From the NCBI GenBank assembly GCA_013180625.2, contig SNVD02012892.1:642160-706159 (forward strand): a stretch of DNA of 64,000 nt, read 5' to 3'. The stretch is from Boswellia sacra. Taxonomy: Eukaryota; Streptophyta; Magnoliopsida; Sapindales; Burseraceae. The translations under genes were made by a program, and so were the position numbers. The notes below the pieces were generated by a model. That model was not told the DNA's origin, searched no databases, and saw nothing but the letters and a program-made list of their open reading frames with translations. This document shows, piece by piece, positions 62,504 to 64,000 of the stretch (the stretch's first letter is position 1; each line of letters starts with the position of its first letter).

Positions 62504-63557
62504 GCTTGTCTATTTTAGGTTTTTATGGTTTATTTTTGGATGTTACTAGTGTCTTGAGTCTGAATTTTAAATTGAATGCCAAAGTTATTTGTAGTGGTTT
62601 GAAAATCCCTTGGAGCTATGGTTTCTAAAATTATGCCTGTAACTGAATTCTTAAATTCCACGGTTGACACTGCTCAATCTGTGATTGGATTTTGCTGCAA
62701 CCACATAGAATTCTTCAGTTGTTTTTGTCTATTTTTAATCATGATGATGATGATGATGATTGTTGTTGTCGTCGTTGGAAAACATTGAACTTCAAAATAA
62801 ATCAGAGTATATATTATTAAAAATCCATACACATGACAGAGAATAATGAAAATCCCTTTGATGTAATATTAAAAATAAATAATATATTTGTTCTCTTGGT
62901 AAAATCTTTTGCAAGTAATATCTTTCTAAAATATCATAGTTTTGTTTTTATGGTTTTTTTTTTATGTCACAATTTATAGTTTATTTATTAGTGGGGAAAT
63001 AGATTTCTGGTTATTTGTTGAGAAATTGATGGAAATATTTTTATGATAAATTAGGCTAAATTAGACTTCAAGTCCTGTTTCTTAGCAACAATATTGAGCT
63101 TACCAATTTTGTCTTATAATCTGATTTCCAACTATAGTGGCCTGATTATTACGCCTGTTTGTTCCTTAAAAATTCAGCAAAAGAGCAAAATAGAAAATTT
63201 TGGATGTTTCTGTGCTCTTGGCTATTTTAATTTCCTAGAAAATGAGGAAATTGGGTTTTGTTAATCAAATTTTAGAAAAAGAAACTTTGTTCCTTCTTTT
63301 TCTCTTTCCTACTTTTAATTATTTCTCAACTATTTTCATCCTGCCTTACACTTAGTTTCACATGGTGGAAGTCATTGCAGAATGACAACATAGTCTGGAT
63401 TTTGTGTTCTGAATTTATTTGTTTTGTTTTGATCGTTGCTATTTTAAAACTTATGAGGATTGCGTGATCAACGTGTTTGCTTCTATGACTGCAAAATGTA
63501 GTGTTATCATAATAGGAAATATTGGTTTGATTGCATTCCATATATTGTAGATGTATA
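62504..63557. other. Spacer and leader relic before FRS copy 3
   Basis: 62510-62800 continues the alignment with 12890-13300, including a short GAT microsatellite near 62741-62760. From about 62960 the sequence restarts as a third, compressed copy of the FRS leader (agaaattgatggaaata, caaaagagcaaaa, ctatgactgcaaaatg). Confidence 0.45.
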
Positions 63558-64000
63558 ATGGCAGGCTCCACTAGACATGACTATATATTGGTGGAGGTTA
63601 AGGTACCGAAACTTTGGAAAACTTTGATGAGCATGAAGCGACTGGGTATGGGCTGATGCCTTCCTACATCAAACAATCTTGTAAATGATGACTTGAGTTT
63701 AATGATGCCATCAGTGGAAGGTTTAACTGCAGAAAACTCGAGAGTTTGAACAATCTGCAGGAATGATATTTTCATCATTAGATGATGCAAGGGATTTCTA
63801 TTATGAATATGCCTAGTGTGCAGGTTTTAACATTCAATCAAATTGAATCCAACAGTCTCTAAAGAACATGGCTATAAGTGGCCGGGACTTTGTCTGTTCT
63901 AGGGAAGGTTTTTTTTGCTGCCAAACATACACTTTAGGAAGGACAAGGATCTTCCCCCATGACCAATTACGAGAGAAGGGTGTAGAGTGAGGATTAGGTT
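63558..64000 (+). pseudogene. FAR1-related sequence gene, copy 3, cut by window end
   Basis: ATG at 63558 (MAGSTRHDY) is followed within 15 codons by a frame change, then recognisable pieces: IPSVEG-like, SLDDARDFYYEYA and a TAG, and later GRDFVCSREGF. It has more lesions than copies 1 and 2. The window ends inside the FAR1 domain. Confidence 0.65.

Overview
This is a plant nuclear window, most likely a core eudicot. The evidence is AT-rich spacers, GT-AG introns, plant NBS-LRR, FAR1-related (FRS) and NDR-kinase coding sequence, and several Copia-type LTR retrotransposons. The protein fragments look rosid or Citrus-like, but that is only an impression. I see no gene in the window that is clearly complete and intact; most of it is duplicated gene relics and nested transposable elements.

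Left flank (1-17 kb). A tandemly duplicated AT-rich unit (1.1-4.3 kb) leads to the two last exons of an NBS-LRR type resistance gene (5.18-5.98 kb). Then come degraded FRS and LRR pieces (7.1-8.2 kb) and an FRS gene copy with a nonsense codon and a 7-bp insertion (12.3-13.98 kb). A 1.6-kb hairpin-rich element with a TAGAG target duplication lies at 14.20-15.84 kb. The same FRS and spacer blocks reappear at 44.2-64 kb: a second FRS copy at 61.96 kb and a third cut by the window end. The locus is therefore an old tandem NBS-LRR/FRS array.

Middle (18.4-44.2 kb). A broken calmodulin-like gene (18.4 kb, minus) is followed by a non-autonomous LTR element (19355-22678, TSD CATTT) that carries a second, smaller LTR element (20583-22215, TSD GCCAG). 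Next is a Copia element (Copia-B) whose 3' LTR is at 22970 but whose 5' LTR, primer site and gag start lie at 43552-44190. Its gag reading frame is interrupted at 27442/43549 by about 16.1 kb of foreign DNA that begins with a canonical CACTA terminus and has a near-matching 3-bp target duplication. Inside are spliced fragments of four unrelated host genes, all on the plus strand: a Ste20/GCK-like kinase, a GBF-interacting-protein-1-like gene, an NDR kinase and histidinol-phosphate aminotransferase. A nearly intact Copia element (Copia-A, 33651-38988) sits among them. The best reading is a large gene-capturing CACTA transposon (Pack-CACTA) inside a Copia element, itself invaded by another Copia.

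Right flank (44.2-64 kb). Array spacers are followed by a structurally complete Copia element (Copia-C, 50824-55978, TSD GATAG) with several nonsense codons, a Gypsy pol scrap at 58.1 kb, and the FRS copies at 60-64 kb.
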